Shown piece by piece: positions 22,543-31,313 of a DNA stretch of 64,000 nucleotides. The stretch spans positions 58,176-122,175 of the forward strand of contig JBAZKW010000003.1 of assembly GCA_041650595.1 (NCBI GenBank), in the 5' to 3' direction. A program made the position numbers and the translations under genes. The notes under the pieces are model-generated. The model saw only the letters and a list, made by a program, of their open reading frames with translations, was not told where the DNA came from and did not search any database. Each line of letters begins with the position of its first letter. Position 1 is the stretch's first letter. Source of the stretch: CALFCX01 sp041650595. GTDB lineage: Bacteria; Margulisbacteria; WOR-1; JAKLHX01.

Positions 22543-25140
22543 CTATTTCAAATATTCCAACATTCTTCTGGCATATTCGTTTGAGCCGTCCGAGGCCAAG
22601 GCCTGTTTGAAAGACTGTGCAGCTTTCTGTCTGTCCCCTGTTTTCATATAATAAGCACCCAGTCCGTTATTCAATACGGCATTGTCCGGTTCTATCATCA
22701 TCGCTTCCTGGAATTTGTTAAAAGCCTCCTTGTCCTTATTGGTCTGTAAAAGCACCATGCCGATCCCGACGATGGCTTTTACATCGGAATGATCTATCGC
22801 AAGGGCTGCATTGTATTTTTCGACAGCTTTTTTATAAAACCCTGCTTCGCGGTAAAGATCTCCGAGCAATACCAGCAGAATCCCGTTAGCCGGCTCGATC
22901 TGAAGAGGTCTTTCAAGTATTTCAAAGGCTTTCTCGCTCTGGCCGGCTTGTTTGTAATATCTGTATATTGACAAACCTATATCCATATTTTTTGGAAATG
23001 CTTCGAACGCTTTTTCATATAATCTTATGGCTTCTTTCAGATCGCCCCTTTTTTCCGCTATATAGCTTAAGTTCTGGTATGCCTCCGCATAATAAGGATC
23101 GATGATTATTGCCTTTTCACTAAGACCTTTGGCAGTGCCGACATAATCACCCTGCCCCATATCGTTCAGTATTATATGCGCTCTTCCGGACATATAAAAA
23201 TTGTCCGCATTATACGGATCGACTTTTTGTCCGCGCGCGAAGACATCTATAGCTTTTCTCATGAGCGCGGCATCGGGGGGCTTTCCTGCTCTGCTGTTAA
23301 GGACAGTCATGCCGTAATGAGTGTAATATCCTCCGTCAAAAGTCATATACTTCAACGATTTTTCAAAATTCTCAAAGGACTCATCGAATTGCCCGCCCGC
23401 CGCATAGTTCTGGGCGGTCTTGAAATATTTGTCGCCTAAATAAGGAAACGAAGAAATATACAAAAATACCGCCACAACAAGCCATACGGCAATAATAAGC
23501 TCAACCTTGGCGGCGGCGGGTTTTGTCTCGCATCTTTCCTGCTCTTTCGGCACCATTCCCATAATTATCCAAAAGAGAGAGGTCATGGCCACCACGCCGA
23601 AACTAAATTGGTTTTGTATCAAATAAGCGGCCATTGCACCCAGAAGTCCGGCTGTTAGAACATTGCGGCCGGGGTCTTCTTTCATATTATTGAGACCCAG
23701 ACGGAAAACAGAGAATAAAAGCCAGACATATACCACAAGGCCGACTATCCCGCGGGTCACGGCCATGTCCAAAGTTTCATTGTGAGATCTGTCCTGCTTA
23801 ACATGAAAAGCTTCTTTGAAGCGGAATTTAGGCGTCTCGTACTGAGGGAACCTCATTTTTACGACTTCCGGACCTATTCCAAACAGAACATTGTCGGCAA
23901 TAACATGAAAAGAACTGGTCCATGTCTCGATACGGCTCCCCGCGGCACCTTGCGCTTCTACTCTGGGAACTCCTTCTTTTGAAGACACATCCACCTCTCC
24001 GACAAATCTGCCAACCTGATCGGCACCGATGGTAGCAAACGATATAATTCCGATGACGGTACAAAACACCGCAGAAATTATTATTTTGCGCCTGTACTCG
24101 TAAAGAGTCTGCCGGCCGCATATTATCGCAAATACAACAAGTCCGCAGGCCAGCCCGACCAATCCGCCCCTGCTTTGCGTGGAAAGAAGGCCTCCCAAAT
24201 TTATGATAAGAGAAATGATTATCGCCAGAGATGAAATCCTGTAGTCGAGATGTTCAAAATTGAAAGCATAATAAATTGCGAATGTGACTGCAATAAAGAA
24301 CACCGCCAGCCAGCTCAAAAAATATACATTTCCGTCTACATAATATAAAGCAAAAACAAAAATGGAAGGGACACTGATAAAAGCGGCAAAGAATTTGGAT
24401 TGAAAAATTATCTCTTGCCAGTTAACAGAATATGAGGCCGCCATCTTTTGAGGAGTATTTCTCTTTAATAATTTTATTTGTTTTTTTGAAAGTGAGGACA
24501 TGTTCTTTGCCGGCTCTTTTTTGGAAAAATAAATAGGCCTGTTGTTGTTCAGCGTAAAAAGAAGATATATACCCATCAAAAAAGCCATGGCAAGATAGGC
24601 AGCCAAAAAATTCGGCTGGCCTATAGTCGCTATAACTCTCTCATTGGTAACTACCCCGCCCCACTGGTAAGGGTCCGCACCTATCCTTTGTATGATGCCG
24701 TAAAGGCCCATAACAAGCGAAGAAATTAGCGCAAGCATCATGATCCTGCGTTTTTTCCGGATAGTATCTATATAATTGGCGGTCACAAAGAAAAGCACGA
24801 CATAGTTGAGGATAGTGATAAAACCCTCATATCTGCCGTAGGAACCGATAAAGCTGATCCAAACATTTATAGAGATCAGGGTAGAAGCCGCCACTACGAC
24901 GATATATGTAAGGACCGGAATGTCTAAAGGGGTCCGTATGAACTTATTTCCTTTGGAAGACAATAATTTGGTGGCAATAAGCCCCAGTATTATAAATGTC
25001 AACGCCCTGATCCAAGTTGCCTTGGTAAGAGAAAAAACAATCCCTATGCGCCTGTCAAAAAAAAGAGGCGCGAACAATATCAACGCGTAAAAAGTTATCT
25101 CTATTGCCAGATCCAGATATTTTTGCAGTTTTTCAGGCAT
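22543..25140 (-). CDS. O-antigen ligase/polymerase-like membrane protein with C-terminal TPRs
   Basis: 865 residues. The N-terminal half has 10-12 hydrophobic spans. The large periplasmic loop contains VKQDRSHNETLDMAVTRGIVGLVVYVW, the HNxxLxxxxxxGxxGL pattern of the Wzy_C/WaaL superfamily. After about residue 560 the chain is soluble, with at least seven TPR-like repeats (for example YYAEAYQNLSYIAEKRGDLK and NAVLNNGLGAYYMKTGDRQK). Proteins of this layout transfer or polymerise surface glycans; some relatives glycosylate proteins such as pilins. The pilin-processing peptidase gene follows upstream on the same strand, making a pilus-glycosylation role possible but unproven. Confidence 0.85.
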   Translation of the reverse strand: MPEKLQKYLDLAIEITFYALILFAPLFFDRRIGIVFSLTKATWIRALTFIILGLIATKLLSSKGNKFIRTPLDIPVLTYIVVVAASTLISINVWISFIGSYGRYEGFITILNYVVLFFVTANYIDTIRKKRRIMMLALISSLVMGLYGIIQRIGADPYQWGGVVTNERVIATIGQPNFLAAYLAMAFLMGIYLLFTLNNNRPIYFSKKEPAKNMSSLSKKQIKLLKRNTPQKMAASYSVNWQEIIFQSKFFAAFISVPSIFVFALYYVDGNVYFLSWLAVFFIAVTFAIYYAFNFEHLDYRISSLAIIISLIINLGGLLSTQSRGGLVGLACGLVVFAIICGRQTLYEYRRKIIISAVFCTVIGIISFATIGADQVGRFVGEVDVSSKEGVPRVEAQGAAGSRIETWTSSFHVIADNVLFGIGPEVVKMRFPQYETPKFRFKEAFHVKQDRSHNETLDMAVTRGIVGLVVYVWLLFSVFRLGLNNMKEDPGRNVLTAGLLGAMAAYLIQNQFSFGVVAMTSLFWIIMGMVPKEQERCETKPAAAKVELIIAVWLVVAVFLYISSFPYLGDKYFKTAQNYAAGGQFDESFENFEKSLKYMTFDGGYYTHYGMTVLNSRAGKPPDAALMRKAIDVFARGQKVDPYNADNFYMSGRAHIILNDMGQGDYVGTAKGLSEKAIIIDPYYAEAYQNLSYIAEKRGDLKEAIRLYEKAFEAFPKNMDIGLSIYRYYKQAGQSEKAFEILERPLQIEPANGILLVLLGDLYREAGFYKKAVEKYNAALAIDHSDVKAIVGIGMVLLQTNKDKEAFNKFQEAMMIEPDNAVLNNGLGAYYMKTGDRQKAAQSFKQALASDGSNEYARRMLEYLK

Positions 25141-25201
25141 TTCTTCTCTTACTTAAGATGATACCAATTCTACTTACATTCTACAAGCCTGGCAAAAGGC
25201 C

Positions 25202-25960
25202 TCAGCACCTCAGATACCACCGCCACAACGTCTCACCCCAGAAGATCACAATGATGGCCGAAACCGCCAAATATGGGCCAAAAGGTATTTCCTCTCCTCT
25301 TTTTTTCATCTTAGTTGCCAGCAATACTATAGAGATAATCGCGCCTATAAGAAAAGAGAGCGCTATAGACAGTATTATTCCTTTTGGGCCGAAAAAAGCC
25401 CCTAGCATTGCGGCAAGGAGGACATCTCCTTCGCCCATCGCCTCTTTCTTATATATAAGCTGTCCAAGGATCCGGATACAAAAGAAAAAACCGGCTCCAA
25501 TGGCCATCCCGTAAAAAGAGCCGATCAGGGAACCGGAATACAACCCGTACAAAAGACCGGCTATTATTCCGGAAAAACTTAAATAATCATGTATGGTCTG
25601 TGTTTCAAGATCGGTAAACGCGACAGCTATAAGTATCGAGATAAAAACAAAGTAGAAAACGCTTACAAAACCGGCCCCGAATTTAAAATATATGGTAAGG
25701 AACAAAAATCCGGTGAGTGCTTCCACGATAGGATATCTTATTGATATTGACCCGCCGCAATAACGGCATTTTCCGCGCAGAAAGATGTAACTTATTATCG
25801 GCAACAGGTCAATGGCAGATAGCCTGTGACTGCATTTCGGGCAATTTGAAGGCGGATATACGATGGATTTTTCCTGGGGTAGACGGCATATGCAAACATT
25901 CAAAAAACTTCCTACGACCAGACCGAGAAGAAAAACCGTTATAATGAAAAACAAATTCAT
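25202..25960 (-). CDS. pilD: Prepilin peptidase / N-methyltransferase
   Basis: 252 residues. The N-terminal domain holds the zinc cysteines CPKCSHRL and CRYCGGS. The hydrophobic A24 peptidase domain carries the two catalytic aspartates in FTDLETQTIHDYL and GEGDVLLAAMLG. It cleaves the leader of type IV prepilins and methylates the new N-terminus in the inner membrane. The leading segment MNLFFIITVFLLGLVVGSFLNVCICRLP is the family start. It works with the type IV pilus ATPase found at 62243-63358. Confidence 0.93.
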   Translation of the reverse strand: MNLFFIITVFLLGLVVGSFLNVCICRLPQEKSIVYPPSNCPKCSHRLSAIDLLPIISYIFLRGKCRYCGGSISIRYPIVEALTGFLFLTIYFKFGAGFVSVFYFVFISILIAVAFTDLETQTIHDYLSFSGIIAGLLYGLYSGSLIGSFYGMAIGAGFFFCIRILGQLIYKKEAMGEGDVLLAAMLGAFFGPKGIILSIALSFLIGAIISIVLLATKMKKRGEEIPFGPYLAVSAIIVIFWGETLWRWYLRC

Positions 25961-25969
25961 GACAATCTC

Positions 25970-27187
25970 TTATGTACGGGCCCCGATCAAATCGGGGCCC
26001 CTTCTCTTATTTTTAAAATCTCTTACAATATCCAGATCCTTATCCCCTCTGCCGGAGAGACAAACAACTACGATATCATTTTTAGACAGCCTGCCCCGCA
26101 GATTTTTCAAATAAGCTATCGCATGGGAAGATTCAAGAGCAGGGATTATCCCTTCTTTTTCCGAAAGCATATGAAAAGCTTCTATGGCTTGTTCATCATT
26201 TACCGTAACGTATTTCACTCTGCCTATCTTATTCAGATAGGAATGTTCGGGGCCGACTCCGGGATAATCAAGCCCGGCCGATACTGAATGGGTAAGAGAT
26301 ATTTGTCCATCCCTGGTCTGCATGACGCGGCTTAATGACCCGTGAAGCACGCCCGGCCGGCCTCCCGCAATAGCTGCCGAATGCATTCCGGATTTTATTC
26401 CCATACCGCCTGCTTCTACACCTACCAATTTGACTTTTCTGTCTTCAATAAAAGGATAGAACATGCCTATAGAATTACTCCCGCCTCCCACACAAGCCAA
26501 AACGGTGTCAGGAAGTTTTCCTTCAATGCTTTTTATCTGCTTTTTGGTCTCATATCCGATCACCGACTGAAAATCCCTTACCATCACAGGATATGGATGC
26601 GGGCCGATACAGCTGCCTATTATATAGAAGGTGTCTTTTACATTAGCCATCCAGTCGCGCATGGCCTCATTAACAGCTTCTTTAAGGGTCTTAGATCCGG
26701 CGTTGACACTTCTTACCTCGGTTCCCAAAAGTCTCATCCTGAAAACATTGAGTGCTTGCCGTTTTATATCGTCCGAACCCATATAAACAATGCATTTCAA
26801 GCCGAAAAGCGCAGCAACGGTCGCCGTGGCGACACCATGCTGGCCTGCACCGGTCTCGGCTATTATCCTTTTCTTCCCCATCCTCTTTGCCAAAAGTATC
26901 TGGCCGATGCAATTATTGATCTTGTGAGCTCCCGTATGACAAAGATCCTCTCTCTTAAGATATATCTTAAAACCATATTCTTTTGAGAGCTTTTCGGTAA
27001 AATACAAAGAAGTGGGTCTTCCCGCAAAGTTGTTAAGATAATAATTCAGTTCTTCTTTGAACTTCTTGTCTGTTCTTACTTCAAAATAGGCGGTTTTAAG
27101 TTCTTCAACGCATGGAACAAGGGTTTCAGGGACGAATGCGCCCCCAAACTCGCCAAAATATCCTCTGTTGTCAGGTTGATTGTACAT
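25970..27187 (-). CDS. trpB: Tryptophan synthase beta subunit
   Basis: 405 residues, the usual length of TrpB1. YFGEFGGAFVPETLVP is the start signature, LKREDLCHTGAHKINN includes the PLP lysine, and CVGGGSNSIGMFYPF is the phosphate-binding loop. VVCLSGRGDKD is the C-terminal serine loop. It condenses indole and serine to tryptophan. trpA is not adjacent and no other trp gene is in the window. The prepilin peptidase follows 9 bp downstream. A dispersed repeat lies upstream. Confidence 0.97.
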   Translation of the reverse strand: MYNQPDNRGYFGEFGGAFVPETLVPCVEELKTAYFEVRTDKKFKEELNYYLNNFAGRPTSLYFTEKLSKEYGFKIYLKREDLCHTGAHKINNCIGQILLAKRMGKKRIIAETGAGQHGVATATVAALFGLKCIVYMGSDDIKRQALNVFRMRLLGTEVRSVNAGSKTLKEAVNEAMRDWMANVKDTFYIIGSCIGPHPYPVMVRDFQSVIGYETKKQIKSIEGKLPDTVLACVGGGSNSIGMFYPFIEDRKVKLVGVEAGGMGIKSGMHSAAIAGGRPGVLHGSLSRVMQTRDGQISLTHSVSAGLDYPGVGPEHSYLNKIGRVKYVTVNDEQAIEAFHMLSEKEGIIPALESSHAIAYLKNLRGRLSKNDIVVVCLSGRGDKDLDIVRDFKNKRRGPDLIGART

Positions 27188-27195
27188 TGTAATTT

Positions 27196-27280
27196 GTCAT
27201 TGCGAGCCCCGCCTTTGGCGGAGCGAAGCAATCCCATAGACCAATGGGATTGCTTCGTCGCTTACGCTCCTCGCAATGAC
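27196..27280. repeat. Dispersed inverted repeat, GTCATTGCGAG family (copy 3)
   Basis: Outer arms GTCATTGCGAG / CTCGCAATGAC and inner GAAGCAATCCCAT / ATGGGATTGCTTC. It occupies the trpB-leuS divergent gap next to the leuS promoter region. Confidence 0.85.
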
Positions 27281-27332
27281 ACTTTCCATATTTTTGACTA
27301 TTATATCACGCGCATATATAATTATGCTTATA

Positions 27333-29810
27333 ATGGTAGAGTATAATTTTCGTGAAATTGAGAAGAAATGGCAGGATTTTTGGGAAGCCAACAAAACCAA
27401 TGAAGCCCTAAACCAAAGTGACAAGCCAAAGTTTTATGACCTCGTGATGTTCCCCTACCCGTCAGGCGCCATACATATGGGACATGTCAGGAATTATGCC
27501 ATAGGAGATATAGTAGCCAGATACAAAAAAATGCAGGGCTTCAATGTACTGCATCCCATCGGCTGGGACGCTTTTGGCATGCCGGCCGAGAATGCCGCGA
27601 TAAAGAACAACTCCCATCCCAGAGACTGGACCGAAAAATGCATAGAGAGAATGAAAGTACAGCTAAAGAAGCTGGGTCTTTCCTACGATTGGTCTAGGGA
27701 AGTCACCACCTGCAAGGAGGATTATTACAAATGGACACAATGGATATTCCTTCAGTTTTACAAGGCGGGACTGGCTTACAGAAAAAAAGCCACCATAAAT
27801 TGGTGCAATACCTGTGAAACAGTGCTTGCCAACGAACAGGCAAAAGAAGGAAAATGCTGGAGATGCGACAGCAAAGTCGAAGAAAAAGCGCTCGAACAAT
27901 GGTTTTTTAAGATAACCGCATACGCCGACAAACTGCTCAACGATATAGACAAACTGGAAGGGTGGCCGGATTCTGTAAAAATAATGCAGCGCAACTGGAT
28001 CGGCAAAAGTGAGGGCACCAAAATAATCTTTAAGATCGAGAATTCTGATAAGACGCTCGAAGTTTTTACCACAAGACCGGATACTTTGTTCGGCGTGACA
28101 TATATGACGCTGGCACCGGAACATCCGCTGACGCTTGAGGTTTCGCATACGAAACCTCAACACGAGGCGGTAAAAAACTATATAGAAAAAGTCCGTGAAG
28201 AGAAAAAGCTCACCAGAGAGTTGTCGGATGAAAAGACGGGTGAGTTTACCGGGGCTTTTGCAATAAATCCCGCAAACAACGAAAAAATACCGATATGGAC
28301 GTCCGATTACGTCCTTATGGAATACGGCACAGGCGCTGTTATGGCCGTTCCGGCACACGACCAGAGAGATTTTGATTTCGCGAAGAAATTCGGATTGCCG
28401 GTCAAAACAGTGATCGTTCCGGTTGACCGCGTAGATGTTGATTGTAATCGACATCTACCTTTGGAAATCAACGGTGCCTACGTCGATCCCGGCGTCATGG
28501 TAAACTCCGCCCAATTCGACGGCACAAAAAGCCCCGATGCCATAAACGCGATCACCGACTGGCTCATCGAAAAGGGCGTCGGTAAAAGGGAAGTGAATTA
28601 TAAGATCAGGGATTGGCTGATATCACGCCAGCGCTACTGGGGCGCGCCGATCCCGATAATTTATTGCGAAAAATGCGGTGCCGTTCCTGTTCCGGAAAAA
28701 GATCTCCCGGTAAAGCTCCCTTATGATGTAAAATTCACGGGAGAAGGGGGATCCCCTCTTTCAAGATCCGATAAATTCGTAAATACAACATGCCCAAAGT
28801 GCGGAGATAAAGCAAAAAGAGAAACAGATACGCTGGATACGTTCAACTGCTCGTCGTGGTATTTTCTGCGCTACATAAATCCTAAGCAAATGGACAAGCC
28901 GTTCACATATGATGACTTAAAATATTGGATGCCTGTTGACCAATATATCGGAGGGATAGAACATGCTATCCTTCATCTTCTTTATTCCAGGTTTTTCACC
29001 AAAGCCCTTTACGATCTTAAGCTGGTCCCGGCGGACGAACCTTTCAAAAATCTTTTGACCCAAGGAATGGTCGTCAAAGACGGGGCAAAGATGAGCAAAT
29101 CCAAGGGCAACGTGGTCGATCCGGATTACATTACCGAAAGATACGGGGCCGACACTGCCAGGCTTTTTATATTATTCGCGTCCCCTCCCGAGAGAGAGCT
29201 TGAATGGAGCGACGCAGGAGTAGAAGGAAGCTACCGGTTTTTGACTAGGATATGGAGATTGATTACGGAACAAGCCCTCACCCCCATCCCCTCTCCCAGC
29301 ACGCTCTCGGCGGGCGTTGGGAGAGGGGTGCCCGAAGGGCGGGGTGAGGGTGAGATCATCCAAAAACTCCACAAAACCATCAAAGGCGTGACGGATGACA
29401 TCGAAAGATTTTCTTTCAATACGGCAATATCAAAGATCATGGAGCTTGTCAATGCATTGCAGGGACAATCTTTCAGCAAGGCAACAGCAGAAAAGCTTAT
29501 TATCATGATCTATCCGTTTGCTCCTCATATAGCGGAAGAGTTGTGGCATATGTTGGGAAATAAAAATACAATAACATCCGAGACCTGGCCTAAACATGAC
29601 GAAAACCTCGCAAAAGAAAGCCGGATCGAGATACCGATCCAGGTGAATGGTAAATTGAGAGACAAAATAATGGCTCGGGCCGGGATCTCGGAAGAAAACG
29701 CTAAAGAACTCGCGTTAAATACCGATAAAATTAAACAGGCGATCGCAGAAAAACAGATAGTTAAAATAATTTTCGCAGGCGGAAAACTCGTGAATATTGT
29801 CGTAAAATAG
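27333..29810 (+). CDS. leuS: Leucyl-tRNA synthetase
   Basis: About 825 residues. The class I signature HIGH appears as PYPSGAIHMGHVRNY, and KMSKS as GAKMSKSKGNVVDP. The CP1 editing domain contains VFTTRPDTLFGVTYM and MAVPAHDQRDFDFA, with its catalytic Asp. Two zinc-type CxxC pairs are present. The anticodon-binding helical domain is FSFNTAISKIMELVNAL. Two repeat-encoded inserts interrupt it in frame: VDVDCNRHL in the CP1 region (28431-28458), and ALTPIPSPSTLSAGVGRG...GRGEGE at the junction to the anticodon domain (29276-29352). The start at 27333 (MVEYNFREIEKKW) fits the family; ATG 27324 is also possible. Confidence 0.96.
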   Translation: MVEYNFREIEKKWQDFWEANKTNEALNQSDKPKFYDLVMFPYPSGAIHMGHVRNYAIGDIVARYKKMQGFNVLHPIGWDAFGMPAENAAIKNNSHPRDWTEKCIERMKVQLKKLGLSYDWSREVTTCKEDYYKWTQWIFLQFYKAGLAYRKKATINWCNTCETVLANEQAKEGKCWRCDSKVEEKALEQWFFKITAYADKLLNDIDKLEGWPDSVKIMQRNWIGKSEGTKIIFKIENSDKTLEVFTTRPDTLFGVTYMTLAPEHPLTLEVSHTKPQHEAVKNYIEKVREEKKLTRELSDEKTGEFTGAFAINPANNEKIPIWTSDYVLMEYGTGAVMAVPAHDQRDFDFAKKFGLPVKTVIVPVDRVDVDCNRHLPLEINGAYVDPGVMVNSAQFDGTKSPDAINAITDWLIEKGVGKREVNYKIRDWLISRQRYWGAPIPIIYCEKCGAVPVPEKDLPVKLPYDVKFTGEGGSPLSRSDKFVNTTCPKCGDKAKRETDTLDTFNCSSWYFLRYINPKQMDKPFTYDDLKYWMPVDQYIGGIEHAILHLLYSRFFTKALYDLKLVPADEPFKNLLTQGMVVKDGAKMSKSKGNVVDPDYITERYGADTARLFILFASPPERELEWSDAGVEGSYRFLTRIWRLITEQALTPIPSPSTLSAGVGRGVPEGRGEGEIIQKLHKTIKGVTDDIERFSFNTAISKIMELVNALQGQSFSKATAEKLIIMIYPFAPHIAEELWHMLGNKNTITSETWPKHDENLAKESRIEIPIQVNGKLRDKIMARAGISEENAKELALNTDKIKQAIAEKQIVKIIFAGGKLVNIVVK
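28431..28458. repeat. 28-bp palindromic repeat inside the leuS editing domain
   Basis: Arms GTAGATGTTGATT / AATCGACATCTAC form a near-perfect palindrome, translated in frame as VDVDCNRHL. The related copy at 33305-33332 gives VDADCNRHL in an unrelated gene. Confidence 0.85.
29276..29352. repeat. CCCTCTCCC-family repeat inside leuS
   Basis: Outer arms CCCTCACCCCCATCCCC and GGGGTGAGGGTGAG with an inner CCCTCTCCCA/TGGGAGAGGG stem. It is in frame and adds about 26 residues between the catalytic and anticodon-binding domains. Confidence 0.85.
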
Positions 29811-29842
29811 GCGGCTTATATTATACCGTACAAACCGCCTAT
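29807..29842. terminator. Bidirectional hairpin between leuS and the GH16 gene
   Basis: ATAGGCGG and CCGCCTAT form an 8-bp stem with a 20-nt loop, followed by CTTTTC on the plus strand and AAAA on the left. It overlaps the leuS stop codon and lies 17 bp from the convergent GH16 stop. Confidence 0.55.
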
Positions 29843-29858
29843 CTTTTCAAACCAATAA

Positions 29859-31118
29859 TTATTTGCCGCTGTCCACCGCAAAACCCGATAATTTTACCGC
29901 AACAGGTTGTCCGGCTGCCATTAAATTGATCTTTGATGTGTTTTTTGGAATTTCCACACTCTGATCTGCAGTGCCCTCCGGGTTAATTACAGCTACGCCG
30001 GTATTTGCTTCATTTGAATCAATAAATACAATTTTGAACGGGCCCTTTTTATCGGTTCCATCCTTGAATTCCCAAGAAAAAAGAAGGTTCCCTTCCAGCT
30101 TCTTGCCTTCAAAGAGCACCATGCCGTCATCATACTCGCTTCCTGAAAATTCCACGCCGTCACCAACTTTATCCCCGCTTGCGCTGTTGAATGAAATCCC
30201 TTTAAGGCCTGTCAGCGGGGTTCCATTCGAAGTTTTTTCGGCTGGCGCGGCTGCTTTTGGAGCTGTTTCAGGCTTTACGACCTGCTGCTCACTGCCGCCT
30301 TTGGCATTTTCAGCTGATGGGATATAAGTAATACTGTCATAGTATGCGGCGATAGGGCCTTTGTATGTGAACGGTTTTAGCCATCCGTCAACACCTGTCC
30401 CTGGCCACAAATTCATCATTATTTTTCCTTCATGGGAAGGCAGCGGCCCATTTGAGCCGTCTTCGGAGTGGACCTGTTTCCCGTCAACATACCAGACGAT
30501 CTTATCTTTTTCCCAATCGATCCTGTAAGAATGATAATCTTGGGAAGCATCAAAACCCAGGTCGATCATTTTCTCGTGACCGCCCTTGCCATCTGTTATG
30601 TAATTTGTTTGCATCTGTGTCGGATCTTTGCCTAAGATCTCGACATCTATCTCGTCCCAAGGCTTGCCTTCACTCGGACCCGTGTAGAAGAACAATGAAG
30701 TAACAAGCCCGTTGCCGTTTGCGGCCTTGACGCTTGCTTCAAGGGAACCATAACCTAAGTGTTTGCTGCTCCTGTATTCCCCTGAAGTGTAAGGTGTGCC
30801 GCTAGAAGGCGTGTCTTCAAGTTTTAAAACAAGTTTCCCGTCTTCAAATGAAACATGATCGGATTTCCATCCGCAATTGAATGGCGCTCCGTTTGTCCAA
30901 CCATTGGCCTTTTCCCACATTACATCGTTAAATTTGCTGAAATCATCTTCAAGAACCGGTTTTGCGGCAGCTTTTCCTGAGTTTTGCGCCGCGACAGTTA
31001 TCGGCTCCGGCCTTGACTCCGGTGAAGGAGCTTTCTGCCCAGGTTTTTCCGACCTAAAACAACCCCATCCGGAACCTACGGCGGAACCTGCCAACAACGA
31101 CACAGCTGAACTTTCCAT
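29859..31118 (-). CDS. GH16 family beta-glucanase (lichenase-like) with C-terminal extension
   Basis: 419 residues. The GH16 jelly-roll spans about residues 70-270. Its active-site strand is WDEIDVEILGKD (ExDxE, nucleophile and acid/base), preceded by SGEYRSSKHLGYGSLEASVK and followed by YHSYRIDWEKDKIVWYVDGK. That order is characteristic of licheninases cleaving beta-1,3-1,4-glucans. The C-terminal 130 residues form a beta-rich module of unknown type after a Pro/Ala/Lys linker. The N-terminus (LLAGSAVGSGWGCF) contains a Cys that could be a poor lipobox, but no strong signal peptide is seen. A TTAGGAG ribosome binding site is present. Promoter P9 and a 39-bp inverted repeat lie upstream. Confidence 0.87.
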   Translation of the reverse strand: MESSAVSLLAGSAVGSGWGCFRSEKPGQKAPSPESRPEPITVAAQNSGKAAAKPVLEDDFSKFNDVMWEKANGWTNGAPFNCGWKSDHVSFEDGKLVLKLEDTPSSGTPYTSGEYRSSKHLGYGSLEASVKAANGNGLVTSLFFYTGPSEGKPWDEIDVEILGKDPTQMQTNYITDGKGGHEKMIDLGFDASQDYHSYRIDWEKDKIVWYVDGKQVHSEDGSNGPLPSHEGKIMMNLWPGTGVDGWLKPFTYKGPIAAYYDSITYIPSAENAKGGSEQQVVKPETAPKAAAPAEKTSNGTPLTGLKGISFNSASGDKVGDGVEFSGSEYDDGMVLFEGKKLEGNLLFSWEFKDGTDKKGPFKIVFIDSNEANTGVAVINPEGTADQSVEIPKNTSKINLMAAGQPVAVKLSGFAVDSGK

Positions 31119-31162
31119 TTATATTCTCCTAAACAGTTATTTGGGTTTTACCCCTCTACATA

Positions 31163-31193
31163 TATTTATCGTCAATTTTACGGTTAGATTTCA
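31163..31193 (-). promoter_or_regulatory. Sigma-28-like promoter P9 for the GH16 gene
   Basis: Minus-strand TGAAATCTA, 13 nt, CGATAAATA. It is followed by a 5' leader of about 40 nt containing TTAGGAG before ATG 31118. Confidence 0.65.
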
Positions 31194-31222
31194 TCACACC
31201 CTCATAGTGTGATAAAATCTAA
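31184..31222. promoter_or_regulatory. Long inverted repeat (operator candidate) over promoter P9
   Basis: Left arm TTAGATTTCATCACAC (31184-31199) and right arm GTGTGATAAAATCTAA (31207-31222) match at 15 of 16 positions around a 7-nt centre. The left arm contains the -35 of P9, so a bound dimer would block or control the GH16 gene. A LacI-type regulator gene lies at 36840. Confidence 0.6.
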
Positions 31223-31313
31223 TGTGGCACTAAGCTCGTAACAATGCTGTTATTTGAGTACGCCAAAATTATCAAAAAAGTTATGCGATGCCGCATATCA
31301 AAGGAGTGTTGTT

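Noticed and set aside
31223..31260. Sigma-54 promoter before gdhA (TGGCAC)
   Set aside because: TGGCAC is present, but at the required distance the sequence is TCGTA rather than TTGC, so the -12 GC is missing.
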